From the NCBI GenBank assembly GCA_963704005.1, contig CAVPGJ010000005.1, positions 248,001-312,000 of the forward strand: a DNA stretch of 64,000 bases, given 5' to 3'. Positions 14,990 through 22,371 of the stretch are shown here, piece after piece; position 1 is the first letter of the stretch; each line of letters starts with the position of its first letter. The stretch comes from AC-32 sp963704005. Lineage in GTDB: Bacteria; Actinomycetota; Thermoleophilia; Gaiellales; Gaiellaceae. Made by a program: the position numbers and the translations under genes. The notes beneath the pieces were generated by a model. That model was not told the DNA's origin and did no database searches. It was given only the letters and a program-made list of their open reading frames with translations.

Positions 14990-16810
14990 TTGCCCTCGAC
15001 ACTCTGCGGTCTTCCGGTTCGACTCTTCCTCTATCTCACGGCGACGGCGCTGGTGGCCTTCCCGCTCGTCGTCGCAGCGGTGCTCGAGATCGCGCTCGAT
15101 CCGCCTTCGGCGACGACCGCGGCGGCCGCTTGCATCTTCTTCAGCCTCGCGTTGATCGCGGACCTCAGGCCCGTCCCTATGGACGAGAGCGGCAAGTCAG
15201 AGGTCTCGATCGCGTCGGTGTTCATCGTCACGGCGGCAATCCTGTTCGGCTGGCAGTTCGCGGTCCTGGTGGCCGCGCTGAGCATCGGCGTCACCTACGT
15301 CGTCACGCGCCGTTCGGTTGCGCATACCGTCTTCAACTCCTCGATGTACGCGATCTCGGCCTGGGGAGCCGCGCTGCCGGTGCTGCTCCTCGGCCCGGTC
15401 CACGGGTCGGAGCCGGCGCGGCTCACGGCCTACGTGCTGTTCGGCGGCGCGATCCACCTCGGCGCGAACGTGGCGCTCGTCGCCGGCGCGATCTCCGCGG
15501 CGCAGTCCGTTTCCTACCGTGCGGTCCTGCTCCCGGGGCTTCGGCGGGGCGGCGCAGCCTTCGGGGTGATGGTGCTGCTCGCCGCGCTGGCGGCCAACCT
15601 CTGGGTAATGCAGTCGTGGTTGCTCGTGCTGCTCGCCGGGCCGTTGTTCACCTTGACGCTCTACCAGCGAAGCGCGCTTCACTCACACATCGCGTCGCGC
15701 GCAGCGCTCACCGACAACCTGACCGGGCTCGGCAACCACCGCGCCTATCAGGCCGCTCTGCGCGAGGCAATCGCCGAATGTGAGCGTGGCGGCCAGCCGT
15801 TCTCGCTCTGCCTGGTCGACGTCGACAACTTCAAGCAGGTCAACGACCGCTACGGCCATCCCGTCGGTGACGACCTGCTGGTGCTGATCGGCGGCCTCCT
15901 GAGCGGTCCGGAGCGCGCCCAGGCATTTCGCTTCGGCGGCGACGAGTTCGCGGTCATCTTCTCGCTCGACGAGATGAGCGCGTACCGGGAGTTCGAGCAG
16001 ATCCAGCAGCAGCTCGCGCTGATGGACGCCTCGCCGGGAGACCCGGTCACGATCAGCATCGGGATCGCCTCGTTCCCGGCGCACGCCGACACGCCGGACG
16101 ATCTCCAGCGTCGAGCCGACGGCGCGCTCTACTGGTCGAAGCAGCACGGGAAGAACCGCTCCTGCCTCTACAGCCCGTCGGTCGTCCGGATCTACACGCG
16201 TGAGGAGCTGGACCGAGAGACCGAGCGGAACGCACGGCTGCGAGCCGCCAAGAACCTCGTGCGCTTCGTCGACGCCCGCGATCCCTCGACGGCGAACCAC
16301 TCGCAGATGGTGTCGGCGCTCGCCGAGGCGATCGCCCTGCAGCTCGAGCTCGACGCCGAGACGGTGAGCCAGTTGCAGCTCGCGGGCCTCCTCCACGACA
16401 TCGGGAAGATCGGGCTCCCCGACGCGATCCTGAACGCGCCGCGACAGCTCACGGAAGAGGAGTACGCGGTCGTCAAGCGCCACCCGGAATTCGGGCACTC
16501 CCTTCTCGACGGGCTCGGCATCGAGCCGGTCGAGGACTGGGTCCTCCATCACCACGAGCACTGGGACGGCTCGGGCTATCCGCACGGGCTTGCCGGCGAG
16601 CAGATCCCGCTCGGGGCCAGGATCCTCCTCGTCGCCGACGCCTTCGAGGCGATCACCGCCGACCGCCCGTACCGCCGGGCGCAGAGCCAGCATGCGGCGC
16701 TCGCCGAGCTGCGCGACAAGTCCGGCACCCAGTTCGACCCGACCATCGCCGAGGCACTCGAGCGGCACCTGGCGACCTCCGGGACGCCGCGCGCCGAGGC
16801 GATCGCCTGA
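14990..16810 (+). CDS. Membrane GGDEF and HD-GYP bifunctional cyclic-di-GMP enzyme
   Basis: From TTG 14990 the protein has about 606 residues. Six to seven hydrophobic helices in the first 230 residues (MASE-like sensor; FLYLTATALVAFPLVVAAVL at the start) are followed by a GGDEF domain with LTDNLTGLGNHRAYQ, VDVDNFKQVNDRYGHP and RFGGDEF (near residue 315). A complete HD-GYP domain comes next, with LLHDIGKIGLP, VKRHPEFGHSLL and HHHEHWDGSGYPHGL. Both active sites look intact. An ATG at 14891 would extend the frame, but it lies inside the micropeptide and across the hairpin. The stop overlaps the next start by 1 nt (TGATG). Confidence 0.88.
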   Translation: MPSTLCGLPVRLFLYLTATALVAFPLVVAAVLEIALDPPSATTAAAACIFFSLALIADLRPVPMDESGKSEVSIASVFIVTAAILFGWQFAVLVAALSIGVTYVVTRRSVAHTVFNSSMYAISAWGAALPVLLLGPVHGSEPARLTAYVLFGGAIHLGANVALVAGAISAAQSVSYRAVLLPGLRRGGAAFGVMVLLAALAANLWVMQSWLLVLLAGPLFTLTLYQRSALHSHIASRAALTDNLTGLGNHRAYQAALREAIAECERGGQPFSLCLVDVDNFKQVNDRYGHPVGDDLLVLIGGLLSGPERAQAFRFGGDEFAVIFSLDEMSAYREFEQIQQQLALMDASPGDPVTISIGIASFPAHADTPDDLQRRADGALYWSKQHGKNRSCLYSPSVVRIYTREELDRETERNARLRAAKNLVRFVDARDPSTANHSQMVSALAEAIALQLELDAETVSQLQLAGLLHDIGKIGLPDAILNAPRQLTEEEYAVVKRHPEFGHSLLDGLGIEPVEDWVLHHHEHWDGSGYPHGLAGEQIPLGARILLVADAFEAITADRPYRRAQSQHAALAELRDKSGTQFDPTIAEALERHLATSGTPRAEAIA

Positions 16811-17373
16811 TGGCGCTCGCACTGCCGCTGCTCGCGGCTCTCGCGCTCGCCCCGCTGCTCGGCGGACGTTGGAGCCGTCTGGCCGACGTTCGCCTGCGCT
16901 GGGTTCCGCTCTTCTACGCCGCGATCACACTCCAGCTGATCGCGTTTCCGGTTGCCGCCTTGCCATGGCGCACGCCAGATCGTCTAGCGGTTGTGCTCTG
17001 GCTTGCGTCCTACGCGTTGTTCGCACTTGCCGCGCTGCGCAACCTGCGCACCGCCGGCGTGGCTCTGGTTGCCGTCGGGATGCTCTCCAACGTGATTGCG
17101 ATCGTCGCGAACGGCGGCCACATGCCGGCGCTGCCCGCAGCACTGCGCGCCGCCGGGCTGCACTTCCAGCAGAGCCGCAACAGCACGGCGCTCAGCGCTC
17201 CCCACCTTTCGGCGCTGGTCGACCGCTGGGCGGCGCCGGGCTGGGTGCCGTGGGCGAACGTCTTCTCGGCGGGCGACGTGGCCATCGCGGTCGGCGGCGT
17301 CGTCTTCGCGCTGGCCGCGACCGGGGCGCTACGCATTCCTGCTGTAACGCTGGGCCAGCGGCGAACCGCCTGA
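16810..17373 (+). CDS. DUF5317-like integral membrane protein
   Basis: This 187-residue protein has five predicted membrane helices and sequence features of DUF5317: GGRWSRLADVRLRW at the N-terminal loop, and AVGMLSNVIAIVANGGHMPALPAAL in the middle (the NGG.MP motif). The start ATG shares one base with the stop of the GGDEF-HD-GYP gene, so it is coupled to c-di-GMP signalling, although that may be coincidental. Function is unknown. Confidence 0.8.
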   Translation: MALALPLLAALALAPLLGGRWSRLADVRLRWVPLFYAAITLQLIAFPVAALPWRTPDRLAVVLWLASYALFALAALRNLRTAGVALVAVGMLSNVIAIVANGGHMPALPAALRAAGLHFQQSRNSTALSAPHLSALVDRWAAPGWVPWANVFSAGDVAIAVGGVVFALAATGALRIPAVTLGQRRTA

Positions 17374-17377
17374 GCCG

Positions 17378-17518
17378 CTAGGAGGCGGTGCGGCGCTTGC
17401 GTTCGCGCTCGAGCTCTTCGTCTCGAGCCTGGCGCTTCTTGAGCAGCTCATAAAACTCGCGTTCGCGCTTCTCGCGCTCGGCCTTCTCCTCAGGAGTCAT
17501 CTTCCCGGGCTTCGCCAT
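17378..17518 (-). CDS. 46-residue highly charged helical protein
   Basis: ATG 17518 is preceded by a strong GAGGAGGAGGACG site. The product is almost all charged helix (MTPEEKAEREKREREFYELL, then KKRQARDEELERERKRR), probably a coiled coil. It overlaps the small gene upstream by 29 nt in another frame; the ribosome site lies inside that gene. No family recognised. It is too short for most gene callers. Confidence 0.6.
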   Translation of the reverse strand: MAKPGKMTPEEKAEREKREREFYELLKKRQARDEELERERKRRTAS

Positions 17519-17627
17519 CGTCCTCCTCCTCTAGGAGTTCTCTGATTCGCCGAACGTCGTGACGAAGGTCGGCGATCGCAAAGAGCGTAGCGTTCAGTTC
17601 CGCTCGCGAGATCAGCCCTTCGTCCAT
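17490..17627 (-). CDS. 45-residue acidic helical protein
   Basis: ATG 17627 opens a 46-codon frame: MDEGLISRAELNATLFAIAD, then LRHDVRRIRELLEEEDDGEA. It looks like one amphipathic helix with an acidic tail. No Shine-Dalgarno is visible, so it may be leaderless. It overlaps the downstream charged micro-gene by 29 nt. The pair may form a complex, which is speculation from their opposite charge patterns and shared transcript. Confidence 0.55.
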   Translation of the reverse strand: MDEGLISRAELNATLFAIADLRHDVRRIRELLEEEDDGEAREDDS

Positions 17628-17741
17628 TGGGGGAAGTGTGCCGGGGCGGCCGCCGCCGCGAAAGTGGCGCAACAGGACGTGGCTCAGCGGCGCACCTCCG
17701 TTCGTCCAGGGTGAGGCGCCGAGCGTTATCCTCCACGACCT

Positions 17742-18611
17742 TTGACGGTCGTGGGTCTTCTTCGCCTTCTGCTCGCCGCGGCGCTGCTCGCGGCTGCCGG
17801 GGCGAAGCTTTTGGCCGGTAGCCGGGCGCGGGACGCACTTCGCTCCTACGGGATCGCCAACCGCCGCGCTCGCGCTGCTCTCTGGGCACTGACCATCGCG
17901 GCCGAGACGGGGCTGGGGCTCGCCGTCGCGTTCGATGTTCCCGGCGCCGCCATCGGCGCGGCATGCCTCCTGGGGTTGTTCGCGGTCGCGCTCGTCGTCG
18001 CCATCGCGCGCGGGCGGGCCGGGGCCCCCTGCGGCTGTTTCGGCGGCCGTTCGCGGATCGGCCACGGCGCGGTCGCCCGGACGGCGCTGCTGGCCGCCGC
18101 GTTCGCAGTGCTGCCCTTCCTCCCGGACGCCAGACCGTCGACAGAGGCCTGGCTCGGGATCGGGCTGGCGGTCGCCCTCGTCGCGGTCGCGGCGCTCGGC
18201 GTCGGGCTGGTCGCGCTCGCCCGCGAGGTCGGCGAGCTGCGCCTGGCGATTGCGCCCCAGGCCGCGCTCTCGATCGCGGAGGAGGGCCCGGAGCTCGGCT
18301 CGCACGCGCGCGTGATCGACCGCTTCGAGCGTGACGCCCCGCTCGCCGTCGCCGTCTTCACCTCGCCTGGTTGCGCGCTCTGCCGCGCCCTCGAGCCGTC
18401 GCTGCGCCTCGTCGCCTCGGACCCGGAGGTCGAGCTCGAGCTCTTCGACGAGGAGTCCGACCCCGACGCCTGGGACGAGCTCGCCGTTCCCGGCAGCCCG
18501 TACGCGGTCGTGCTCTCGGCCGACGGCGAGGTGCTCGCCAAGGGGACGTTCAACTCGCTCTACCAGCTCGAGAGCCTGCTCGTCGCCGCGACTCGGCCGG
18601 TGAGTGCTTAG
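17742..18611 (+). CDS. MauE-like membrane protein fused to a thioredoxin-fold domain
   Basis: The 289-residue protein begins at TTG 17742 (a GTG at 17751 is possible). The N-terminal half has four membrane helices with the MauE/DoxX pattern: LLAAAGAKLLAGSRARDALR, and the redox motif APCGCFGG in the loop after helix 3. A further helix (about 155-170) leads to a C-terminal thioredoxin-like domain (about 195-285) with FTSPGCALCRALEPSL (active-site CxxC) and a cis-Pro region VPGSPYAV. In methylamine utilisation MauE and MauD help form the many disulfides of the MauA subunit. The next gene encodes just such a Cys-rich protein, so the fusion is likely its oxidative folding partner. Confidence 0.82.
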   Translation: MTVVGLLRLLLAAALLAAAGAKLLAGSRARDALRSYGIANRRARAALWALTIAAETGLGLAVAFDVPGAAIGAACLLGLFAVALVVAIARGRAGAPCGCFGGRSRIGHGAVARTALLAAAFAVLPFLPDARPSTEAWLGIGLAVALVAVAALGVGLVALAREVGELRLAIAPQAALSIAEEGPELGSHARVIDRFERDAPLAVAVFTSPGCALCRALEPSLRLVASDPEVELELFDEESDPDAWDELAVPGSPYAVVLSADGEVLAKGTFNSLYQLESLLVAATRPVSA

Positions 18612-19275
18612 CGGCCCTTGGAATCGGGCGGGCCAGTCTGCCGCAGCCAACAAGGTGCGTCAGACGCCCCTGCCGGCAAAGCCGTCAGGGGCTCGATGGT
18701 CGGCGCCGCCAAGTCGGCGCCTCAGCGAGGCGGTCGCCGGGGCGACCTCGCGCCGCGGGTTCCTCGCGCGCGCGGGGCGGTTTCTCCTCGCCGTCACCGG
18801 CGGCGGGCTCGTCGCGGCCGCGCTCGACGCGCAGAAAGCCCAGGCGCACCACTTCTGCGGGCACGTCTACACGACCGGCTCCTGCCCGCACCCGACCGGG
18901 CTGCCGCGCGTCGACCGCAACGGCTTCCCGCTGCGCGCCGCGGACGGCCATCCCGTCGACGACCTCGGCCGCCCGATCGACAGGCACGGGCGCCCGGTCG
19001 ACTCGCACGGCCACGTCCTGCTCGACCCGGACGGGAACCCGCTGCCGCCGGCGCCGCGCACCCGGGTCTGCCAGGCGGCGGCGCGGGCACATCACTTCCG
19101 CTCGTACATCGACGGCTCCTGGTACCGCTGCTGCGGCGGACACGTGCGGCGGCTGATCGACTGCTGCGGCTTCGTCCAGAAGCGGATCAACGGGGACGCC
19201 GCGCTGACGGGCTACTGCTACCGCGGCCGGAAGGTGTTCTGCGTCATGTACTACGACTCGAAGGTCAAGTGCTGA
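18604..19275 (+). CDS. Cys-rich Tat-exported protein, methylamine dehydrogenase light-chain-like
   Basis: The 223-residue frame starts at GTG 18604, overlapping the MauE-like gene by 8 nt; GTG 18655 is an alternative. Its first 45 residues are mostly the translation of hairpin repeat copy B. A Tat motif SRRGFLARAG and hydrophobic stretch follow (about 48-72). The mature part has ten cysteines and a Gly/Pro/Asp repeat region with units like DLGRPID-RHGRPVD-SHGHVLLD. The C-terminal block GSWYRCCGG, IDCCGF and KVFCVMYYD resembles MauA (CDCCGG, RDCCGY, IIWCFG). However, the two tryptophans that form the TTQ cofactor in MauA are not present at the matching places; one is replaced by F in KVFC. So it is a MauA-like scaffold without an evident TTQ. 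Confidence 0.7.
   Translation: MLSGPWNRAGQSAAANKVRQTPLPAKPSGARWSAPPSRRLSEAVAGATSRRGFLARAGRFLLAVTGGGLVAAALDAQKAQAHHFCGHVYTTGSCPHPTGLPRVDRNGFPLRAADGHPVDDLGRPIDRHGRPVDSHGHVLLDPDGNPLPPAPRTRVCQAAARAHHFRSYIDGSWYRCCGGHVRRLIDCCGFVQKRINGDAALTGYCYRGRKVFCVMYYDSKVKC
18652..18724 (-). repeat. Tandem-hairpin dispersed repeat, copy B (inside a reading frame)
   Basis: The long hairpin is 18666-18677 with 18681-18692 (GCCCCTGCCGGC, loop AAA); the short one is 18702-18708 with 18715-18721 (GGCGCCG). It starts with AAGGTGCGTC and ends with GGCGCCTC. In frame it encodes PLPAKPSGARWSAPPSRRL at the N-terminus of the MauA-like protein. Confidence 0.7.
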
Positions 19276-19343
19276 CCGTCGCGCTCGCGCTGACCGGGCT
19301 GCTGGTCGGGCTGGCCGGCGCCTGGTCTCCCTGAAGCCTCTCG
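19269..19343 (+). other. In-frame extension with internal UGA upstream of the CcdA-like gene
   Basis: A GTG at 19269, overlapping the stop of the MauA-like gene, opens a hydrophobic frame LTVALALTGLLVGLAGAWSP. It meets TGA at 19332-19334 and continues in the same frame as SLSMVGT into the next gene (ATG 19344). In CcdA/DsbD-like proteins the motif here is SPC, so the UGA sits where a redox cysteine is expected. A 6-bp hairpin (CGGCAC, loop CGTGC) starts about 15 nt after the UGA. Confidence 0.5.
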
Positions 19344-20705
19344 ATGGTCGGCACCGTGCGTGCCGCGCGCCACGGAGGACGAGCGCTCGCAGGCGGCGCC
19401 TTCACGCTCGGGCTGGCGCTCGGCGCGGCGGCGCTGTTCGGCTCCCTGGGCGCGCTCGGCGCGGCGATCCGCCCCGGGCACGTGGTCGTGCTCGCTGCCG
19501 TGGCCCTCGCCGGAGCTGCGGCGCTCGCCGATCTCGCCGGGCTCCGCGTCCGGCCGCAGGTTCCGTTCCAGGTGCCCGAGCGCTGGCGGCGGACGATGCC
19601 GCTCGCCCGTGCGCTCTTCCTCTACGGCCTGCTGCTCGGGACCGGCGTGACGACCTTCGTGCCGGCCGCCGCCGTCTGGGCGCTGCTTCCGCTCTGCGTC
19701 GCGCTCGGCAGCGTTCCGCTCGGCATTGCGGTCGGGCTGGGCTTCGCTCTCGGCCGGGCCCTGCCGGTGCTAGCGATCTCGGACGAGACTGCGCTCGCCG
19801 AGCGGCCGCAGGGCCTACGGGTCCTGCGGGTGCTGGCCGGCGGGTCTCTGGCACTCGCCCTCGTCGCGGGCACGGCCCGCGCTGCCGCGCCCGTTGCCGC
19901 GCCGGCCGGCGACCCGGGCGCCGCCGGAACCGATCTCGTCTGGCAGGAGCCGGGGGTCGGCGGCATCCTCCTGCGCGCCGGCGTCGAGACCCATCTGCCG
20001 GGCGGCGACCCGGCGATCGGCGACTCGTTCATCGCCTGGCACACGGGCGACGCGGTCACCGTCGCCGCGCGCGACACGCTGCAGCCCGTCCTCCAGGTGA
20101 CGATCCCCCGTGTCGAGAAGCTCGCGGTTTCTGAGCAGTGGCTTGCCTACCGCGCGGCCGGGCCGAGCGGCTCGGAGCACATCGGCGCCCTCGCGCTGTC
20201 GGATCCGTCGAGCACGATCGCGGTCACGAGCTCCTGGCGGCGCGGGCGGCTCGGCCGGCCCTCGCTCAGCGGAAATGTCGTCGTCTACCACCTGGCACTG
20301 CCCGGCAAGAGCCACCTGTTCGCCTTCGACCTCGCGACCCGGAAGCGAACGCTCCTGCGCTCCTCGCGCAGCGCGCTCCTGCTCAGCCCGGCCCGGATCG
20401 GGGGCACGCTCCTCTACGTCCGGCTCGGCCGCTGCTCGCAGCAGCTGCGCCTCGGCCCCCTCGGCGGAAACGGCGCCGGCCGCGTCCTCTACCGGCTGCC
20501 GCCGCTCGCCGGCCAGGATCTCGGCCACGAGCACGGGCACACCGAGCAGGGCTCGCATGTCCCCTGCCCGGGCCGGCCGAAGCCGACGAAGCGTTCGCTC
20601 TGGACGACGGCGCTCTCGGAGACGTCGGCCTACGTGACAGTCCTGCGCCCGTCCGGCGGCGGGCACACGACGCCGTCGCTGTTGGCAGTGCCGCTTGCGA
20701 AGTGA
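19344..20705 (+). CDS. CcdA-like membrane protein with extracytoplasmic propeller-like domain
   Basis: From ATG 19344 the protein has 453 residues. The first 190 hold five or more membrane helices (FTLGLALGAAALFGSLGALG; VLAAVALAGAAALADLAG; LFLYGLLLGTGVTTFVPAAA). The remaining 260 residues are soluble, with repeated beta-strand pairs such as IAWHTGDAVTVAARD, WLAYRAAG, VVYHLALPGKSHLFAFDL and LLYVRLG, like a small propeller. The first helix is encoded upstream of this ATG across an in-frame UGA (19332). Without it the membrane topology would lack a helix. It follows the MauE- and MauA-like genes closely and likely serves the same redox system. Confidence 0.7.
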   Translation: MVGTVRAARHGGRALAGGAFTLGLALGAAALFGSLGALGAAIRPGHVVVLAAVALAGAAALADLAGLRVRPQVPFQVPERWRRTMPLARALFLYGLLLGTGVTTFVPAAAVWALLPLCVALGSVPLGIAVGLGFALGRALPVLAISDETALAERPQGLRVLRVLAGGSLALALVAGTARAAAPVAAPAGDPGAAGTDLVWQEPGVGGILLRAGVETHLPGGDPAIGDSFIAWHTGDAVTVAARDTLQPVLQVTIPRVEKLAVSEQWLAYRAAGPSGSEHIGALALSDPSSTIAVTSSWRRGRLGRPSLSGNVVVYHLALPGKSHLFAFDLATRKRTLLRSSRSALLLSPARIGGTLLYVRLGRCSQQLRLGPLGGNGAGRVLYRLPPLAGQDLGHEHGHTEQGSHVPCPGRPKPTKRSLWTTALSETSAYVTVLRPSGGGHTTPSLLAVPLAK

Positions 20706-20720
20706 GAGGGTGACGACGAC

Positions 20721-21317
20721 GTGATCGTCTCGCGTGGGTTCCGGGGCAGGCGCCGCGACGGCCCGCCCGACCGGGTGCCGCCGGGCCAGTACCTGACCGA
20801 CGACTTCCCGGTGCTCTCGGCAGGGCCGACGCCGCACACGCCGCTGGAGGAGTGGACGTTCACCATCCACGGCGTGGACGACCCGAAGGGCTGGACCTGG
20901 GAGGAATTCCAGGCGCTGCCGAGCGAGGCGATCACCGTCGACATCCACTGCGTCACGCGCTGGTCGAAGCTCGACACCGTCTGGGAGGGCGTCTCGGTGG
21001 ACACGCTGCTCGATGCGGTCGAGCACGACGCGGCCTACGCGCTCGTCTTCTGCGACGGCGGCTACACGACCAACCTGCCCGTCGAGGACCTCACCGGCGG
21101 CAAGGCGTGGGTCGCGTACAACTACGGCGGCGAGCCGCTCGACCCCGAGCACGGTGGGCCGGCGCGGCTGCTCGTCCCGCACCTCTACTTCTGGAAGAGC
21201 GCGAAGTGGGTGCGAGGGCTGACGCTACGCGACGAGGACGAGCCCGGCTTCTGGGAGACGAACGGCTACCACCTGCGCGGAGACCCTTGGCTGGAACAGC
21301 GGTACTGGGGAGACTGA
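20721..21317 (+). CDS. Sulfite-oxidase-like molybdopterin-dependent oxidoreductase
   Basis: This 198-residue protein matches the molybdopterin-binding domain of the sulfite oxidase family: TFTIHGVDDPKGWTWEEFQA, then DIHCVTRWSKLD, where the Cys is the molybdenum ligand, then FCDGGYTTNLP, VAYNYGGEPL and HLYFWKSAKWVRGL. There is no signal peptide and no dimerisation domain, so it is a short, YedY-like single-domain form. The start is GTG 20721 after AGAGGGTG. It is followed, with overlap, by a ferredoxin-reductase-like gene that may donate or accept its electrons. This pairing is common in actinobacteria. The substrate is unknown. Confidence 0.85.
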   Translation: MIVSRGFRGRRRDGPPDRVPPGQYLTDDFPVLSAGPTPHTPLEEWTFTIHGVDDPKGWTWEEFQALPSEAITVDIHCVTRWSKLDTVWEGVSVDTLLDAVEHDAAYALVFCDGGYTTNLPVEDLTGGKAWVAYNYGGEPLDPEHGGPARLLVPHLYFWKSAKWVRGLTLRDEDEPGFWETNGYHLRGDPWLEQRYWGD

Positions 21318-22027
21318 CGTGGCTCGCCGCGGACGTTGCGGCGACGCGGGAGGAGACGCCGCGCGTGCGGACGCTCGAGCTCGACGTTCCCGATTGGCCG
21401 GGGCACCGGGCCGGTCAGCACCTCGACGTGCGCCTGACCGCCGAGGACGGCTACCAGGCCGAGCGGAGCTACTCGATCGCCTCGGCGCCCGGTGACGGCG
21501 TGGCGCTCACTGTCGAGCGGCTGGACGACGGCGAGGTCTCGCCCTACCTCGTCGACGAGGTGCGCGACGGCGACCGGGTCGAGGTGCGCGGCCCGATCGG
21601 CGGCTACTTCGTCTGGGACGGCGGCGAGCCGGAGCCGGTGTTGCTGGTGGGCGGCGGCTCGGGTGTCGTGCCGCTGATGGCGATGGCGCGGCAGCGGGCG
21701 CGGGTGGGCTCGACGGCGCCGATGAAGCTCCTGCTCTCGTCGCGGACGATCGAGGACGTGGTCTACCGCGAGGAGCTGGACGCGCTCGCCGGGAACGGTT
21801 TCGAGGTGGTGCACACGCTGACCCGGTCGCAGCCGCCCGGGTGGGGCGGCTACTCACGGCGGATCGATCCCGAGCTGCTGGCCGAGGTCGCCTGGCCGGC
21901 GTCGGAGAGCCCGCGCGTCTACGTGTGCGGGTCGACGCGGTTCGTCGACGCGGCTGCCGACGGGCTCCTGCAGGTCGGCTACGACGCGGGCTGGATCCGG
22001 ACCGAGCGCTTCGGAGCGACCGGATGA
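21287..22027 (+). CDS. FAD/NAD(P)-binding ferredoxin-reductase-like oxidoreductase
   Basis: The TTG at 21287, with GGAGA just upstream, gives a 246-residue protein beginning LAGTAVLGRLTW. It has the FNR fold: FAD-binding QAERSYSIASAPGD (the RxYS motif), GPIGGYFVW, the NAD(P) motif LLVGGGSGVVPLMAM, and the C-terminal RVYVCGSTRFVDA. It lacks the 2Fe-2S domain of full oxygenase reductases. It overlaps the sulfite-oxidase-like gene by 31 nt and its own stop overlaps the next gene (ATGA), so the three are co-translated. Confidence 0.88.
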   Translation: MAGTAVLGRLTWLAADVAATREETPRVRTLELDVPDWPGHRAGQHLDVRLTAEDGYQAERSYSIASAPGDGVALTVERLDDGEVSPYLVDEVRDGDRVEVRGPIGGYFVWDGGEPEPVLLVGGGSGVVPLMAMARQRARVGSTAPMKLLLSSRTIEDVVYREELDALAGNGFEVVHTLTRSQPPGWGGYSRRIDPELLAEVAWPASESPRVYVCGSTRFVDAAADGLLQVGYDAGWIRTERFGATG

Positions 22028-22293
22028 TCGGGACGAGCGAGCTCCGGCTGGACGGCAACGCGATCGGCGGGCTCCTGCTCGAGCTCTTCGGCGCCGAGCT
22101 GACTGCCGCGCCGTGCATCTGCGGCAGCTGCGGCGCGCGCGAGGAGATGGCGAGGCTCGACGTCTACATCGGCGCCGGGATCGTCGTCCGCTGCCGGCAC
22201 TGCGAGTCGGTCATGGTCCGGATCGTCCAGGGCGGCGGACGAACGTGGCTCGACCTGAGCGGCGCGGCCTCGCTGCAACTGGGCCCTCCGTAG
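22024..22293 (+). CDS. DUF6510-like zinc-ribbon protein
   Basis: This 89-residue protein contains two Cys pairs, CICGSCGA and CRHCES, spaced as a zinc ribbon (about residues 31-64). It is soluble. The start ATG overlaps the stop of the ferredoxin-reductase-like gene (ATGA). Short proteins of this type are regularly found after sulfite-oxidase-like/reductase pairs in actinobacteria; I place it in the DUF6510 family from memory of this motif layout and context. Function unknown. Confidence 0.75.
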   Translation: MIGTSELRLDGNAIGGLLLELFGAELTAAPCICGSCGAREEMARLDVYIGAGIVVRCRHCESVMVRIVQGGGRTWLDLSGAASLQLGPP

Positions 22294-22371
22294 TTTGCGC
22301 CACCCGATCAGTGGTCGTACCGATGCAGCCTGATCCGGGTCGCGCGAGCATTCGAGGCGGAGGTGAGACAT

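Noticed and set aside
14640..14990. Possible c-di-GMP (GEMM) riboswitch before the GGDEF-HD-GYP gene
   Set aside because: Stems are present but the conserved GEMM core sequences and tetraloop arrangement are not.
19332..19375. SECIS element after the in-frame UGA
   Set aside because: A 6-bp hairpin exists, but the position and loop do not match a bacterial SECIS well enough to call; selenocysteine is kept only as one option.
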